Source of the DNA: Cypionkella sp.
Lineage (GTDB): Bacteria; Pseudomonadota; Alphaproteobacteria; Rhodobacterales; Rhodobacteraceae
Direction: 5' to 3'
Assembly: GCF_030652235.1 (NCBI RefSeq)
Contig: NZ_JAUSBA010000034.1
Location: 186,001 to 250,000, forward strand
Length of the DNA: 64,000 nt
The position numbers and the translations under genes were made by a program. The notes beneath the pieces were generated by a model that saw only the letters and a list, made by a program, of their open reading frames with translations, was not told the DNA's origin and made no database searches. The first letter of the stretch is position 1; each line of letters starts with the position of its first letter. Shown here piece by piece: positions 17,454-25,502 of this stretch.

Positions 17454-17744
17454 CTATTTCCCCTTCGCCGCGCGGGCGGCATCCATGAACTGGATGTCGA
17501 GCCCATACATGAAATCGCGGTCTTCGCGGTAATGCCGCAACATCGCCATGATCGCCGCAGTGTTATAAATCAGCACCAACGCGCCGCCGATCAGCAGCAT
17601 CACCCGCGCCCCCCCCGAGGGCGCCAGATCCCAAGTGCCGTAGGCCACAAAACCAATCGCCAGCCAAAGGCCGATGACAAAAGCCCACGCAATCCGCGTG
17701 TCGCTTCGATGCATCGCCTCGATCCGTGTGTTCAGATCAGACAA
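17454..17744 (-). CDS. 96-residue protein with two membrane spans, first gene of the permease operon
   Basis: The preferred start is a TTG at 17744 because a strong GGGAGG site lies five bases upstream; the next in-frame ATG at 17714 lacks one. The product has two hydrophobic segments (AWAFVIGLWLAIGFVAYGTW and VMLLIGGALVLIYNTAAIMA) and a charged C-terminus. It opens a six-gene minus-strand operon ending at 14480. Function is unknown; an auxiliary role for the permease is inferred from position. Confidence 0.6.
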   Translation of the reverse strand: MSDLNTRIEAMHRSDTRIAWAFVIGLWLAIGFVAYGTWDLAPSGGARVMLLIGGALVLIYNTAAIMAMLRHYREDRDFMYGLDIQFMDAARAAKGK

Positions 17745-17845
17745 GATTTCCTCCCTAGGCCCCCTCCACCTGACCGCGCTTAGGGCCATAGCGCGGCAGT
17801 CGCAGCGGGGTTTGCTCCCCACATGATTTCTCTGTGTGAATTTTA

Positions 17846-17860
17846 TTTTCTGAGAGGAAA
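17846..17860. promoter_or_regulatory. Candidate shared operator between the permease operon and mgsA
   Basis: TTTTCTGAGAGGAAA fits TTTYCTG-N3-GGRAA at every defined base. It lies 102-116 bp before the permease operon and about 150 bp before mgsA, so it could serve both divergent units. Confidence 0.5.
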
Positions 17861-17949
17861 CACTGCCTGCGACATTCTGTCAAAGGGTTTGATGAGAAAT
17901 TAGGCAAAATGAAAATCATTACCCACGGTGAAAAAAAGTTTCTTCACAG

Positions 17950-17977
17950 TTGACGGAATATTTTGCCGTGATAGCGT
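17950..17977 (+). promoter_or_regulatory. Possible mgsA promoter
   Basis: TTGACG (17950-17955) is followed after 16 bases by TAGCGT, a fair sigma70-like pair about 34 bp before the mgsA start. AAGGAG upstream of the ATG at 18011 is the ribosome site. Confidence 0.35.
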
Positions 17978-18010
17978 ATCGCCATATCCACACGACAAGG
18001 AGTCGTCGCC

Positions 18011-18907
18011 ATGTGCGGAATCGTCGGGCTTTTCTTGAAAGACCCCAAATTACAGCCTCAGTTGGGCGCGATGCTGACTGATATGCTGATCACCATGACC
18101 GACCGCGGCCCCGACAGCGCCGGAATCGCGATCTATTCCCAAGGCAAGGTTGGCCATGGCAAGCTGACCGTGCAGTCGGCCACGCCTGAAATTGATTTCA
18201 AAAACCTCGACGCTGATCTGAAAGATGCGCTGGGCACCCCGGTGCTGATGCTGGTGAAATCCACCCATGCGGTGCTGGAAGTCCCCGCAGATCAGCTGGA
18301 TGCGGCGCGTTCGGCCTTGGCAAAAATACGCCCCGGCATGAAGATCATGTCCTCGGGCGAAGGCATTGAGATTTATAAAGAAGTTGGTCTGCCGAAAGAC
18401 GTGGCGGCCCGTTTTGAAATCGCCAAAATGCACGGCACCCATGGCATCGGCCACACCCGCATGGCCACAGAATCCGCGGTGACCACGATGGGCGCGCATC
18501 CGTTTTCGACCGGCCCGGATCAGTGCTTGGTCCACAACGGCTCGCTTTCGAACCACAACGGCGTGCGGCGCGAGCTGAAACGCCTTGGCATGACGTTCGA
18601 GACTGAAAACGACACCGAAGTCGGCGCGGCCTTCGTCAGCCACAAACTGCAACAGGGTGAAACCTTGGGCCAAGCTTTGGAAGCCACCCTCACCGATCTT
18701 GACGGTTTCTTCACCTTCGTGGTGGGGACCAAAGACGGCTTCGGCGTGGTGCGTGATCCGATCGCCTGCAAGCCCGCCGTGATGGCCGAAACCGACCAAT
18801 ACGTCGCCTTTGGCTCTGAATACCGCGCCCTCGTCAACCTGCCGGGCATCGAATCCGCCCGCGTCTGGGAGCCAGAGCCCGCCACCGTTTACTTCTGGGA
18901 ACGCTGA
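18011..18907 (+). CDS. mgsA: N-methylglutamate synthase subunit A (class-II glutamine amidotransferase)
   Basis: The 298-residue protein begins MCGIVGLF, so removal of methionine exposes the N-terminal cysteine nucleophile of class-II (GATase2/GltB-type) amidotransferases. Further family features are TMTDRGPDSAGIAIYS, GHTRMATESAVT and VHNGSLSNHNGVRRELK. In N-methylglutamate synthase this domain, split off as its own subunit, binds the gamma-glutamyl amide substrate. The gene is two bases from mgsB and heads the mgsABC-gmaS unit. Similar stand-alone subunits occur as GlxB; the downstream gmaS supports the methylamine assignment. Confidence 0.85.
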   Translation: MCGIVGLFLKDPKLQPQLGAMLTDMLITMTDRGPDSAGIAIYSQGKVGHGKLTVQSATPEIDFKNLDADLKDALGTPVLMLVKSTHAVLEVPADQLDAARSALAKIRPGMKIMSSGEGIEIYKEVGLPKDVAARFEIAKMHGTHGIGHTRMATESAVTTMGAHPFSTGPDQCLVHNGSLSNHNGVRRELKRLGMTFETENDTEVGAAFVSHKLQQGETLGQALEATLTDLDGFFTFVVGTKDGFGVVRDPIACKPAVMAETDQYVAFGSEYRALVNLPGIESARVWEPEPATVYFWER

Positions 18908-18909
18908 AC

Positions 18910-19599
18910 ATGCAGACTTTCGACCTTGAAGCGCAGGGCCTGCGCGCGCTGAACCAAGCGCTCCACAACCTCAAAGGCCAGACCAATCAAACCGCATGGG
19001 AGGTGGTGAACCCCAAAGGCAGCCACGCGATTGCCGTCGGCGTAGATGCCCCCATCGACATCACCGTGCGCGGATCGACCGGCTATTACTGCGCCGGGAT
19101 GAACAAGCAAGCGACGATCCGCGTCAAAGGCTCGGCTGGCCCCGGCGTCGCCGAAAACATGATGAGCGGCACCGTGATCATCGATGGCGATGCCAGCCAA
19201 TATGCAGGTGCTACCGGGCGCGGCGGCCTCTTGGTGATCAAAGGCAATGCCTCGTCGCGCTGCGGCATCTCGATGAAAGGCATCGACATCGTCGTGCATG
19301 GCAACATCGGCCACATGTCGTGCTTCATGGCGCAATCCGGCAACATCCTTGTGCTGGGGGATGCAGGCGACGCGCTGGGCGACAGTCTGTATGAAGCCCA
19401 CCTGTTCGTGCGCGGTTCTGTGAAATCCCTCGGCACCGACTGTATCGAGAAAGAAATGCGCCCTGAACACCTTGCCATCATCGCTGACCTCTTGAAGCGC
19501 GGCGAAGCCGAACACCTCGCCAAGCCTTCGGATTTCAAACGCTACGGCTCCGCCCGCAAACTCTACACATTCAACATCGACAACGCGTCGTCGTACTGA
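18910..19599 (+). CDS. mgsB: N-methylglutamate synthase subunit B (GltB GXGXG domain)
   Basis: The 229-residue protein consists of the right-handed GXGXG beta-helix found at the C-terminus of glutamate synthase large subunits, visible as repeating glycine turns (GSTGYYCAGMNKQATI, GSAGPGVAENMMSG, GRGGLLVIKGNASSRCGISM). In MgsABC it links the amidotransferase and FMN subunits. It lies two bases after mgsA and seven bases before mgsC. Confidence 0.85.
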   Translation: MQTFDLEAQGLRALNQALHNLKGQTNQTAWEVVNPKGSHAIAVGVDAPIDITVRGSTGYYCAGMNKQATIRVKGSAGPGVAENMMSGTVIIDGDASQYAGATGRGGLLVIKGNASSRCGISMKGIDIVVHGNIGHMSCFMAQSGNILVLGDAGDALGDSLYEAHLFVRGSVKSLGTDCIEKEMRPEHLAIIADLLKRGEAEHLAKPSDFKRYGSARKLYTFNIDNASSY

Positions 19600-19606
19600 G
19601 GCATAT

Positions 19607-20932
19607 ATGAGCGATTTTCCCCATACCCCGCCGAAGCAAAGCTGGACCTTTTCCAACGATGTGAACGCCGAAATCCGCCGCGCCGCAGCCACCGGGATTT
19701 ACGACATTCGTGGCGGTGGTTCCAAACGCAAACTGCCGCATTTCGATGACCTGCTGTTTCTTGGTGCGTCAATCTCGCGCTATCCCCTCGAAGGCTACCG
19801 CGAGAAATGCGCCACTGACGTTTGGCTCGGCACCCGCTTTGCCAAAAAACCGATCCACCTCGACATTCCCGTAACCATCGCAGGCATGTCGTTTGGCGCC
19901 CTCTCTGGCCCCGCCAAAGAAGCCTTGGGCCGGGGTGCATCCGCCGCAGGCACATCGACCACCACAGGCGATGGCGGCATGACCGAAGAAGAACGCGGCC
20001 ATTCCAACACCCTCGTTTACCAATACCTGCCCTCGCGCTACGGCATGAACCCCGATGACCTCCGCCGCGCTGACGCCATCGAAGTCGTCGTCGGCCAAGG
20101 CGCCAAACCCGGCGGCGGTGGCATGCTGCTGGGCCAGAAAATCTCTGACCGCGTCGCCAAAATGCGCAACCTTCCCAAAGGTATCGACCAACGCTCTGCC
20201 TGCCGCCACCCCGATTGGACCGGCCCAGATGATCTTGAAATCAAGATCATGGAGATCCGCGAGATCACCGATTGGGAAAAGCCGATCTACGTCAAGATCG
20301 GCGGCGCGCGCCCCTATTACGACACCGCCCTCGCCGTCAAAGCCGGCGCTGACGTGGTGGTGCTCGACGGGATGCAAGGCGGCACCGCGGCCACCCAAGA
20401 CGTGTTCATCGAAAACGTCGGCATGCCAATCCTTGCTTGCATCCCCCTCGCGGTGAAGGCGCTGCAAGACCTTGGCATGCACCGCAAAGTGCAACTGATC
20501 GTCTCGGGCGGCATCCGCACCGGCGCGGATGTGGCAAAGGCGATGGCTTTGGGTGCGGATGCCGTTGCCATCGGCACCGCTGCCCTGATCGCTTTGGGCG
20601 ATAACGATCCGAAATGGGAATCCGAATACAACAAACTCGGCACCACCGCAGGCGCGTATGACGACTGGCACGAGGGCAAAGACCCCGCAGGCATCACCAC
20701 CCAAGACCCCGAGCTTTTCAACCGTTTTGATCCGATCCTCGGTGGCCGTCGCCTGAAAAACTACCTCAAGGTGATGACGCTGGAGGCGCAAACCATCGCG
20801 CGGGCCTGTGGCAAGAACCATCTGCACAATCTGGAACCCGAAGACCTTTGCGCGCTCACGATCGAAGGTGCCGCCATGGCGGGCGTTCCTTTGGCGGGCA
20901 CCAACTGGATTCCCGGCAAGAACGGCTTCTAA
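19607..20932 (+). CDS. mgsC: N-methylglutamate synthase subunit C (FMN glutamate-synthase domain)
   Basis: The 441-residue protein is the FMN-binding TIM barrel of glutamate synthase (MSFGALSGPAKEALGRGAS, YVKIGGARPYYDTALAVKAG, IVSGGIRTGADVAKAMALGA, with DGMQGGTAATQ between). It would form N-methylglutamate from gamma-glutamylmethylamide and an acceptor such as 2-oxoglutarate or glutamate. It is the third subunit of the split enzyme. A 10-bp hairpin separates it from gmaS. Confidence 0.85.
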   Translation: MSDFPHTPPKQSWTFSNDVNAEIRRAAATGIYDIRGGGSKRKLPHFDDLLFLGASISRYPLEGYREKCATDVWLGTRFAKKPIHLDIPVTIAGMSFGALSGPAKEALGRGASAAGTSTTTGDGGMTEEERGHSNTLVYQYLPSRYGMNPDDLRRADAIEVVVGQGAKPGGGGMLLGQKISDRVAKMRNLPKGIDQRSACRHPDWTGPDDLEIKIMEIREITDWEKPIYVKIGGARPYYDTALAVKAGADVVVLDGMQGGTAATQDVFIENVGMPILACIPLAVKALQDLGMHRKVQLIVSGGIRTGADVAKAMALGADAVAIGTAALIALGDNDPKWESEYNKLGTTAGAYDDWHEGKDPAGITTQDPELFNRFDPILGGRRLKNYLKVMTLEAQTIARACGKNHLHNLEPEDLCALTIEGAAMAGVPLAGTNWIPGKNGF

Positions 20933-20939
20933 CGAATTG

Positions 20940-20963
20940 GCTGGCCTGAACAATCAGGCCAGC
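20940..20963 (+). other. Intercistronic hairpin between mgsC and gmaS
   Basis: GCTGGCCTGA-ACAA-TCAGGCCAGC is a perfect 10-bp stem with a four-base loop eight bases after the mgsC stop. No T-tract follows, so it is more likely a processing or stabilising structure, or a weak attenuator that sets the ratio of gmaS to mgs, than a full terminator. Confidence 0.6.
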
Positions 20964-20994
20964 ACCATAATTAAAGACGACAGGGAGAGACCAA

Positions 20995-22302
20995 ATGGTC
21001 CAAGATCTAGCCGCCTACGCCAAAGAAAAAGGCGTTAAGTACTTTATGATCAGCTACACCGATCTGTTCGGCGCACAGCGCGCCAAACTGGTGCCAGCGC
21101 AGGCAATCAACGATATGGCCGTCGATGGTGCGGGCTTTGCAGGCTTTGCCACTTGGCTTGATCTCACCGCCGCCCACCCCGACATGATGGCCGTCCCAGA
21201 TGCCTCGTCTGTCACTCAACTGCCGTGGAAAAAAGAGGTGGCATGGCTCGCCTCCAACTGCGTGATGGAGGGCAAACCCGTCGCCCAAGCCCCGCGCAAC
21301 GTGCTGCGCAAACTGGTCGATGAGGCCGCGAAAGAGGGCCTGCGCGTCAAAACCGGGGTGGAGCCGGAATTCTTCCTGCTGACTCCCGAAGGCGACAAAA
21401 TCGCCGATCCCTATGACAACGCTGAAAAGCCCTGCTACGACCAGCAAGCCATGATGCGGCAATACGACGTGATCGCCGAGGTTTGCGATTACATGCTTGA
21501 ACTGGGTTGGGAAGCCTACCAAAACGACCACGAAGACGCGACTGGCCAGTATGAGATGAACTGGAAGTACGACGACGTGCTGCAAACTGCCGACAAGCAC
21601 AGCTTCTTCAAATTCATGATGAAATCCGTGGCCGAAAAGCACGGGCTGCGCGCCACTTTCATGCCCAAACCGTTCAAGGGCCTGACGGGTTCCGGTTGCC
21701 ACGCCCATATCTCGGTCTGGGATCTGGCAGGCAAAAACAACGTATTCTCTGATGATAGCAAAGAGTTGGGCCTCTCCGACCGCGGCCGTAACTTTCTCGG
21801 CGGCATCATGAAACACGCCTCTGCTTTGGCCGCGATCTGCAACCCGACCGTCAACAGCTACAAACGCATCAACGCGCCGCGTACCTCGTCGGGGGCGACT
21901 TGGGCCCCCAACACTGTGACGTGGACAGGCAACAACCGCACCCATATGGTCCGCGTTCCCGGCCCCGGTCGGTTCGAGTTGCGCCTGCCCGATGGCGCGG
22001 CGAACCCTTACCTCATGCAAGCCGTGATCCTTGCGGCAGGCCTTGACGGCGTGCGCACCAAAGCCGACCCCGGCCCGCGCTATGACATTGATATGTATAC
22101 CCAAGGTCAGACGGTGACGGGTGCACCCAAGTTGCCGCTGAACCTGCTGGATGCTTTGCGCGACTACGACAAAGACACCACCTTGAAGGCCGCGATGGGC
22201 CAAGAATTCTCCGCCGCCTACCTGAAGCTCAAGGCCAAAGAGTGGGACAGCTACGTCAGCCATTTCTCGAAATGGGAACACGAAAACACCCTCGACATCT
22301 AA
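20995..22302 (+). CDS. gmaS: Gamma-glutamylmethylamide synthetase
   Basis: The 435-residue protein is a glutamine-synthetase-family ligase, with GVEPEFFLLTP, the GSGCHAHISVWDLAG histidine loop and NRTHMVRVPGPGRFELRLPD near the C-terminus. GmaS couples methylamine to glutamate using ATP to make gamma-glutamylmethylamide, the entry step of the indirect methylamine pathway. Length and the neighbouring mgsABC separate it from ordinary GlnA. GGGAGAG upstream supports the start. A strong terminator follows at 22311. Confidence 0.9.
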   Translation: MVQDLAAYAKEKGVKYFMISYTDLFGAQRAKLVPAQAINDMAVDGAGFAGFATWLDLTAAHPDMMAVPDASSVTQLPWKKEVAWLASNCVMEGKPVAQAPRNVLRKLVDEAAKEGLRVKTGVEPEFFLLTPEGDKIADPYDNAEKPCYDQQAMMRQYDVIAEVCDYMLELGWEAYQNDHEDATGQYEMNWKYDDVLQTADKHSFFKFMMKSVAEKHGLRATFMPKPFKGLTGSGCHAHISVWDLAGKNNVFSDDSKELGLSDRGRNFLGGIMKHASALAAICNPTVNSYKRINAPRTSSGATWAPNTVTWTGNNRTHMVRVPGPGRFELRLPDGAANPYLMQAVILAAGLDGVRTKADPGPRYDIDMYTQGQTVTGAPKLPLNLLDALRDYDKDTTLKAAMGQEFSAAYLKLKAKEWDSYVSHFSKWEHENTLDI

Positions 22303-22310
22303 GCTGAACC

Positions 22311-22343
22311 TTAGGGAGCGCCATTAATCCCGGCGCTCCCTAA
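22311..22343 (+). terminator. Rho-independent terminator after gmaS
   Basis: A perfect 12-bp stem, TTAGGGAGCGCC with GGCGCTCCCTAA, and a 9-base loop begins nine bases after the gmaS stop. The T-tract is short. Confidence 0.8.
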
Positions 22344-22347
22344 TCCG

Positions 22348-22380
22348 TTTCACATTGGCAAAAATACTCCCGCCGGAGGC
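22348..22380. repeat. Dispersed intergenic repeat copy
   Basis: This is the clearest copy of the family: TTTCACATTGGCAAAAATAC followed by TCCCGCCGGAGGC. It lies just after the gmaS terminator. Confidence 0.6.
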
Positions 22381-22633
22381 TTGCTCGGCCGGATACAGCA
22401 CAGGCGCTTGTCGTAAATGAACAGCGTCAAGCGTCATAACGCGCGCCGCCCCGGTCCCGAAGCCAAGGCAGCGACGCATCAGCGCTGGCCGGCTAAACAT
22501 CAGGCGGCGCGGTGGTTGAAAACAAGTGCCACCGGCGGGGATAGTTAAGCGCAGCGAATGGCCAGAAGTGCAGGTTCGTTAATTTTTTCTAAACTTGGCC
22601 GCGTAACATACTGAGTATAAATGAAATTAAAAA
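22381..22633. other. Intergenic stretch without a supported gene
   Basis: Between gmaS and tmm, which converge, this stretch holds no recognisable gene. A 43-codon frame from an ATG at 22417 to TAA at 22548 would give a very basic peptide, but it has no clear ribosome site and no family match that I know, so I do not call it. Confidence 0.5.
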
Positions 22634-22650
22634 GGTCCCGCGTTGGGACC
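22634..22650 (-). terminator. Second (distal) terminator of tmm
   Basis: GGTCCC-GCGTT-GGGACC is a perfect 6-bp stem. On the minus strand it is followed by a run of T residues (complement of 22629-22633). It backs up the proximal terminator at 22654-22681. Confidence 0.65.
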
Positions 22651-22653
22651 AAC

Positions 22654-22681
22654 AAAAAGGCCCCGGAAAATGTCCGAGGCC
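22654..22681 (-). terminator. Proximal Rho-independent terminator of tmm
   Basis: On the minus strand GGCCTCGG and CCGGGGCC form a stem around ATTTT, directly followed by five T residues, ten bases beyond the tmm stop codon. Confidence 0.8.
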
Positions 22682-22690
22682 TTCTCAAAT

Positions 22691-24034
22691 TCAGTTCCGC
22701 AGGTAAGCTTCCAAACTGTCTTCCAACGCGTCCTTCCACGGCGTGTGATGCACCGGCGCCATCGTCCCGGTGATCACCGATTTATAGGCATGGTTGCGGA
22801 AGGTCATGATCCCGGCTTTCTTGTGTTCCTTCCACTCAAAGAACGCTTCACAGGCCCCATCGACGTCAAAGCTGGGATAGTCGGTCTCGGCGTTCAATTC
22901 CTTCACATAGTCGCCCTGATAATGGATCGCATCATGCGCGTCCTGCCCCGCATCCTCGCGCGCCACCCGGTCCACCACATCGGCCAGCAGCACCGCCTTA
23001 TCGCCCGGCACCGCAATCCGCCCCAAGATCACATCGCGCACCCACCAGGCTTGGGCGTCAAACATGTTGAAGGTGAACCACTGATCTTGCATCCCCACAT
23101 AGAACAGCTTCGGGTTATTCACCCAAACCACACCTTTATACAGATCCGCAGCCGCCAAGCGGTTCGCCGTTTTCAGCCGCAGATCATCGGGCAGGAACGG
23201 GAAGTGATGCTTATACCCGGTGCACAGAATGATCGCATCCACCCGCTTGCTGGTGCCATCCTTGAAATAGGCGGTGGTCTCATCCACCCGCACCAGTGCC
23301 GGCACCTCAACGAAATTCTCCGGCCAATCATAGCCCAACGGCGCATTCCGATAGGCCACGGTGATCGACTTCGCGCCATATTTCCAGCATTGCGAGCCGA
23401 TATCTTCCGCCGAATAGCTTGACCCCAGCAGCAGAATATCCTTGCCATTGAACTCCATCGCATCACGGAAATCATGCGCGTGCAGCACCCGTCCGCCGAA
23501 TTTGTCAAACCCCGGATATTCCGGCACGTTGGGGGTTGAGAAATGGCCAGAGGCGACGATGACGTTGTCAAATTCCTCCTCATACATCCGGTCGGTTTTC
23601 ATATCATGCGCGGTGACGGTGAAATTACCCTTGTCTTCATTGTATTTCACAAACCGCACCGGGGTCGAAAACCGGATCCAATCGCGCACGCCCGCCTTCA
23701 GCACCCGGCCTTGGATATAGTCGAACAACACGGCGCGGGGCGGATAGGATGCGATTTGTTTGCCGAAATGTTCCTCAAAGGAATAATCCGCAAACTCAAG
23801 ACCTTCCTTCGGGCCGTTCGACCACAAATAGCGGTACATCGAGCTGTGAACCGGCTCGCCATTCTCGTCCAGACCCGTGCGCCAAGTGTAATTCCACAAG
23901 CCACCCCAGTTGGACTGCTTTTCAAAGCACACCACCTCGGGGATTTCCGCACCCTTCATCTTGGCCGATTGAAAAGCCCGCAGTTGCGCCAGACCAGACG
24001 GCCCTGCGCCGATCACTGCCACACGTTTTGCCAT
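22691..24034 (-). CDS. tmm: Trimethylamine monooxygenase
   Basis: The 447-residue protein is a class-B flavin monooxygenase. It has the FAD motif [17 protein letters not shown] at the N-terminus, an NADPH-binding motif [20 protein letters not shown] in the middle, and the [20 protein letters not shown] and [14 protein letters not shown] segments typical of bacterial trimethylamine monooxygenases. It oxidises TMA to TMAO with NADPH and oxygen in the cytoplasm. The ATG at 24034 is chosen because GGAGGAAG lies just upstream; a start 13 codons earlier has no such site. It is a single-gene unit with two upstream palindromes and two tandem terminators. Confidence 0.95.
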   Translation of the reverse strand: MAKRVAVIGAGPSGLAQLRAFQSAKMKGAEIPEVVCFEKQSNWGGLWNYTWRTGLDENGEPVHSSMYRYLWSNGPKEGLEFADYSFEEHFGKQIASYPPRAVLFDYIQGRVLKAGVRDWIRFSTPVRFVKYNEDKGNFTVTAHDMKTDRMYEEEFDNVIVASGHFSTPNVPEYPGFDKFGGRVLHAHDFRDAMEFNGKDILLLGSSYSAEDIGSQCWKYGAKSITVAYRNAPLGYDWPENFVEVPALVRVDETTAYFKDGTSKRVDAIILCTGYKHHFPFLPDDLRLKTANRLAAADLYKGVVWVNNPKLFYVGMQDQWFTFNMFDAQAWWVRDVILGRIAVPGDKAVLLADVVDRVAREDAGQDAHDAIHYQGDYVKELNAETDYPSFDVDGACEAFFEWKEHKKAGIMTFRNHAYKSVITGTMAPVHHTPWKDALEDSLEAYLRN

Positions 24035-24071
24035 GTCTTCCTCCGAGTTGTCCGCGCCCGGTTCGGGCTGC

Positions 24072-24138
24072 ATTCCTGTTGGAAAACAGGCTAGCGATAC
24101 AGGCGCGCTACTGTCAAATTATTTTCCTGTTGGGAAAA
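24072..24138 (-). promoter_or_regulatory. tmm promoter region with two operator copies
   Basis: On the minus strand TTGACA (24117-24112) is followed after 18 bases by TAGCCT, a plausible promoter. The palindrome TTTTCCTGTTGGGAAAA (24122-24138) lies just upstream of the -35 box, and a shorter copy, TTCCTGTTGGAAAA (24073-24086), lies at or after the expected start of transcription. The double arrangement fits control by a dimeric regulator. This is the best pair of copies in the window. Confidence 0.55.
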
Positions 24139-24261
24139 AGATGAAGGGGGTGAATCTTTCGGCCTGCCTCAAAAATTGGCAAAGCCATCGCCGACAAAGC
24201 CCTTTCCACGGATCGCGGCTTGCGGCTAAGCTGGGTGCAAGCTTTGGGAGAGATCGTAGAA

Positions 24262-25221
24262 ATGTCCAAATTCAATCAACCGCTTGGCGGCAATGAGATG
24301 GCGCGCTTTGGCGGGCCAGCCACGATGATGCGGCTGCCGACACAAGACACAGCGGCGGGGCTGGATGTCGCCTTTATCGGCATTCCGATGGATATTGGCA
24401 CCTCGAACCGTTCGGGCACAAGGCACGGGCCGCGGCAAATCCGCGACGAATCCCGCATGCTGCGCCCCTTCAATATGGCGACCGGGGCGGCGCCGTTTGA
24501 GCATCTGCAAGTCGCTGATATCGGCGATGTGCCGATCAACACCTTTGATCTGAAAAAATCGGTCGATATCATCACTGACTATTACAACGGCGTGCTGGCG
24601 CATGGCGCTTTGCCGCTGACTTTGGGCGGCGATCACACCCTGACTTGGCCGATTTTGCGGGCGATCAAAGCCAAACATGGCCCAGTGGCGCTGATCCATG
24701 TCGATGCCCATGCCGATGTGAATGACACGATGTTTGGCGAGAAAGTCGCCCACGGTTGCCCGTTTCGGCGGGCTTGGGAAGACGGCTGCTTGCAAAATGA
24801 TAAGGTTTTTCAGATCGGTTTGCGCGGCACCGGCTACAGCCTTGAAGACTTCGACTGGGGCCGCAAAAACGGCTGGACCGTGGTGCAGGCCGAGGAATGT
24901 TGGTATAAGTCGCTAAAGCCGCTAATGGCGGAAATTCGTGCCAAAATCGGCGACGCGCCGGTCTATCTGTCCTATGATATTGACAGCCTTGATCCCGCCT
25001 TCGCACCGGGCACTGGCACGGTTGAACCGGGCGGGCTGACGATCTGGCAAGGCCTTGAAATCGTGCGCGGATGTGCGGGTTTGAACATCATTGGCGGCGA
25101 TCTGGTAGAAGTGTCACCGCCCTATGATCCGTCGGGCAATACCGCGCTGATCGGGGCGAATTTGCTCTATGAAATGCTCTGTGTTTTGCCGGGTGTGCCG
25201 CAGGGCAAACACATTGGCTAA
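24262..25221 (+). CDS. gbuA: Ureohydrolase, guanidinobutyrase type
   Basis: The protein has 319 residues when started at the ATG at 24262, preceded by GGGAGAG; an in-frame ATG at 24220 has no site. The manganese ligands of the arginase/agmatinase family are all present in LGGDHT, HVDAHADVND and YDIDSLDPAFAPGTGT. The N-terminus QPLGGNEMARFGG and the C-terminus GNTALIGANLLYEMLCVLPG closely resemble Pseudomonas 4-guanidinobutyrase as I remember it. The expected reaction is hydrolysis of 4-guanidinobutyrate to urea and 4-aminobutyrate. Agmatinase or guanidinopropionase activity remains possible. The stop overlaps the convergent DUF1330 stop. Confidence 0.75.
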   Translation: MSKFNQPLGGNEMARFGGPATMMRLPTQDTAAGLDVAFIGIPMDIGTSNRSGTRHGPRQIRDESRMLRPFNMATGAAPFEHLQVADIGDVPINTFDLKKSVDIITDYYNGVLAHGALPLTLGGDHTLTWPILRAIKAKHGPVALIHVDAHADVNDTMFGEKVAHGCPFRRAWEDGCLQNDKVFQIGLRGTGYSLEDFDWGRKNGWTVVQAEECWYKSLKPLMAEIRAKIGDAPVYLSYDIDSLDPAFAPGTGTVEPGGLTIWQGLEIVRGCAGLNIIGGDLVEVSPPYDPSGNTALIGANLLYEMLCVLPGVPQGKHIG

Positions 25222-25502
25222 AGCCCTTCGACCATGGTGATCATCACGCGGGCCGCACCGTCTCGCTCGGCTTTAGCGGCGCTGTATTCGGGCGAGGCGT
25301 AGCAGGCACGGGCGGTTGCCAGGTCGGGAAATTCGATCACAACATGGCGTTCAAATCCCGCGCCTTCGGGGTTGTCAGACACCCCGCCGCGCGCCAAAAA
25401 TTTCCCGCCAAACTTCGCAAAAGCCTGTGGGGCGAGGGCTTGGTAGCCCTTGTACCGCGCGGCGTCGGTGACGGTGACGTGGGCGATCCAATAGGCGGGC
25501 AT
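25218..25502 (-). CDS. DUF1330 family protein
   Basis: This 94-residue protein has the DUF1330 pattern (YWIAHVTVTDAARYKGYQAL, GGKFLARGG, HVVIEFPDLATARACYASPE), a ferredoxin-like alpha/beta dimer fold of unknown function. Its start overlaps the stop of the GntR regulator (TAATG), so the two are cotranscribed. DUF1330 proteins often accompany oxidative catabolic genes. Confidence 0.85.
   Translation of the reverse strand: MPAYWIAHVTVTDAARYKGYQALAPQAFAKFGGKFLARGGVSDNPEGAGFERHVVIEFPDLATARACYASPEYSAAKAERDGAARVMITMVEGL

Noticed and set aside
19769-20953. A 394-codon minus-strand frame opposite mgsC
   Set aside because: mgsC is a clear FMN glutamate-synthase subunit in an operon; the antisense frame shows no motif.
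22417-22548. A 43-codon basic reading frame between gmaS and tmm
   Set aside because: It lacks a ribosome site and any match that I know, and it lies between convergent terminators.
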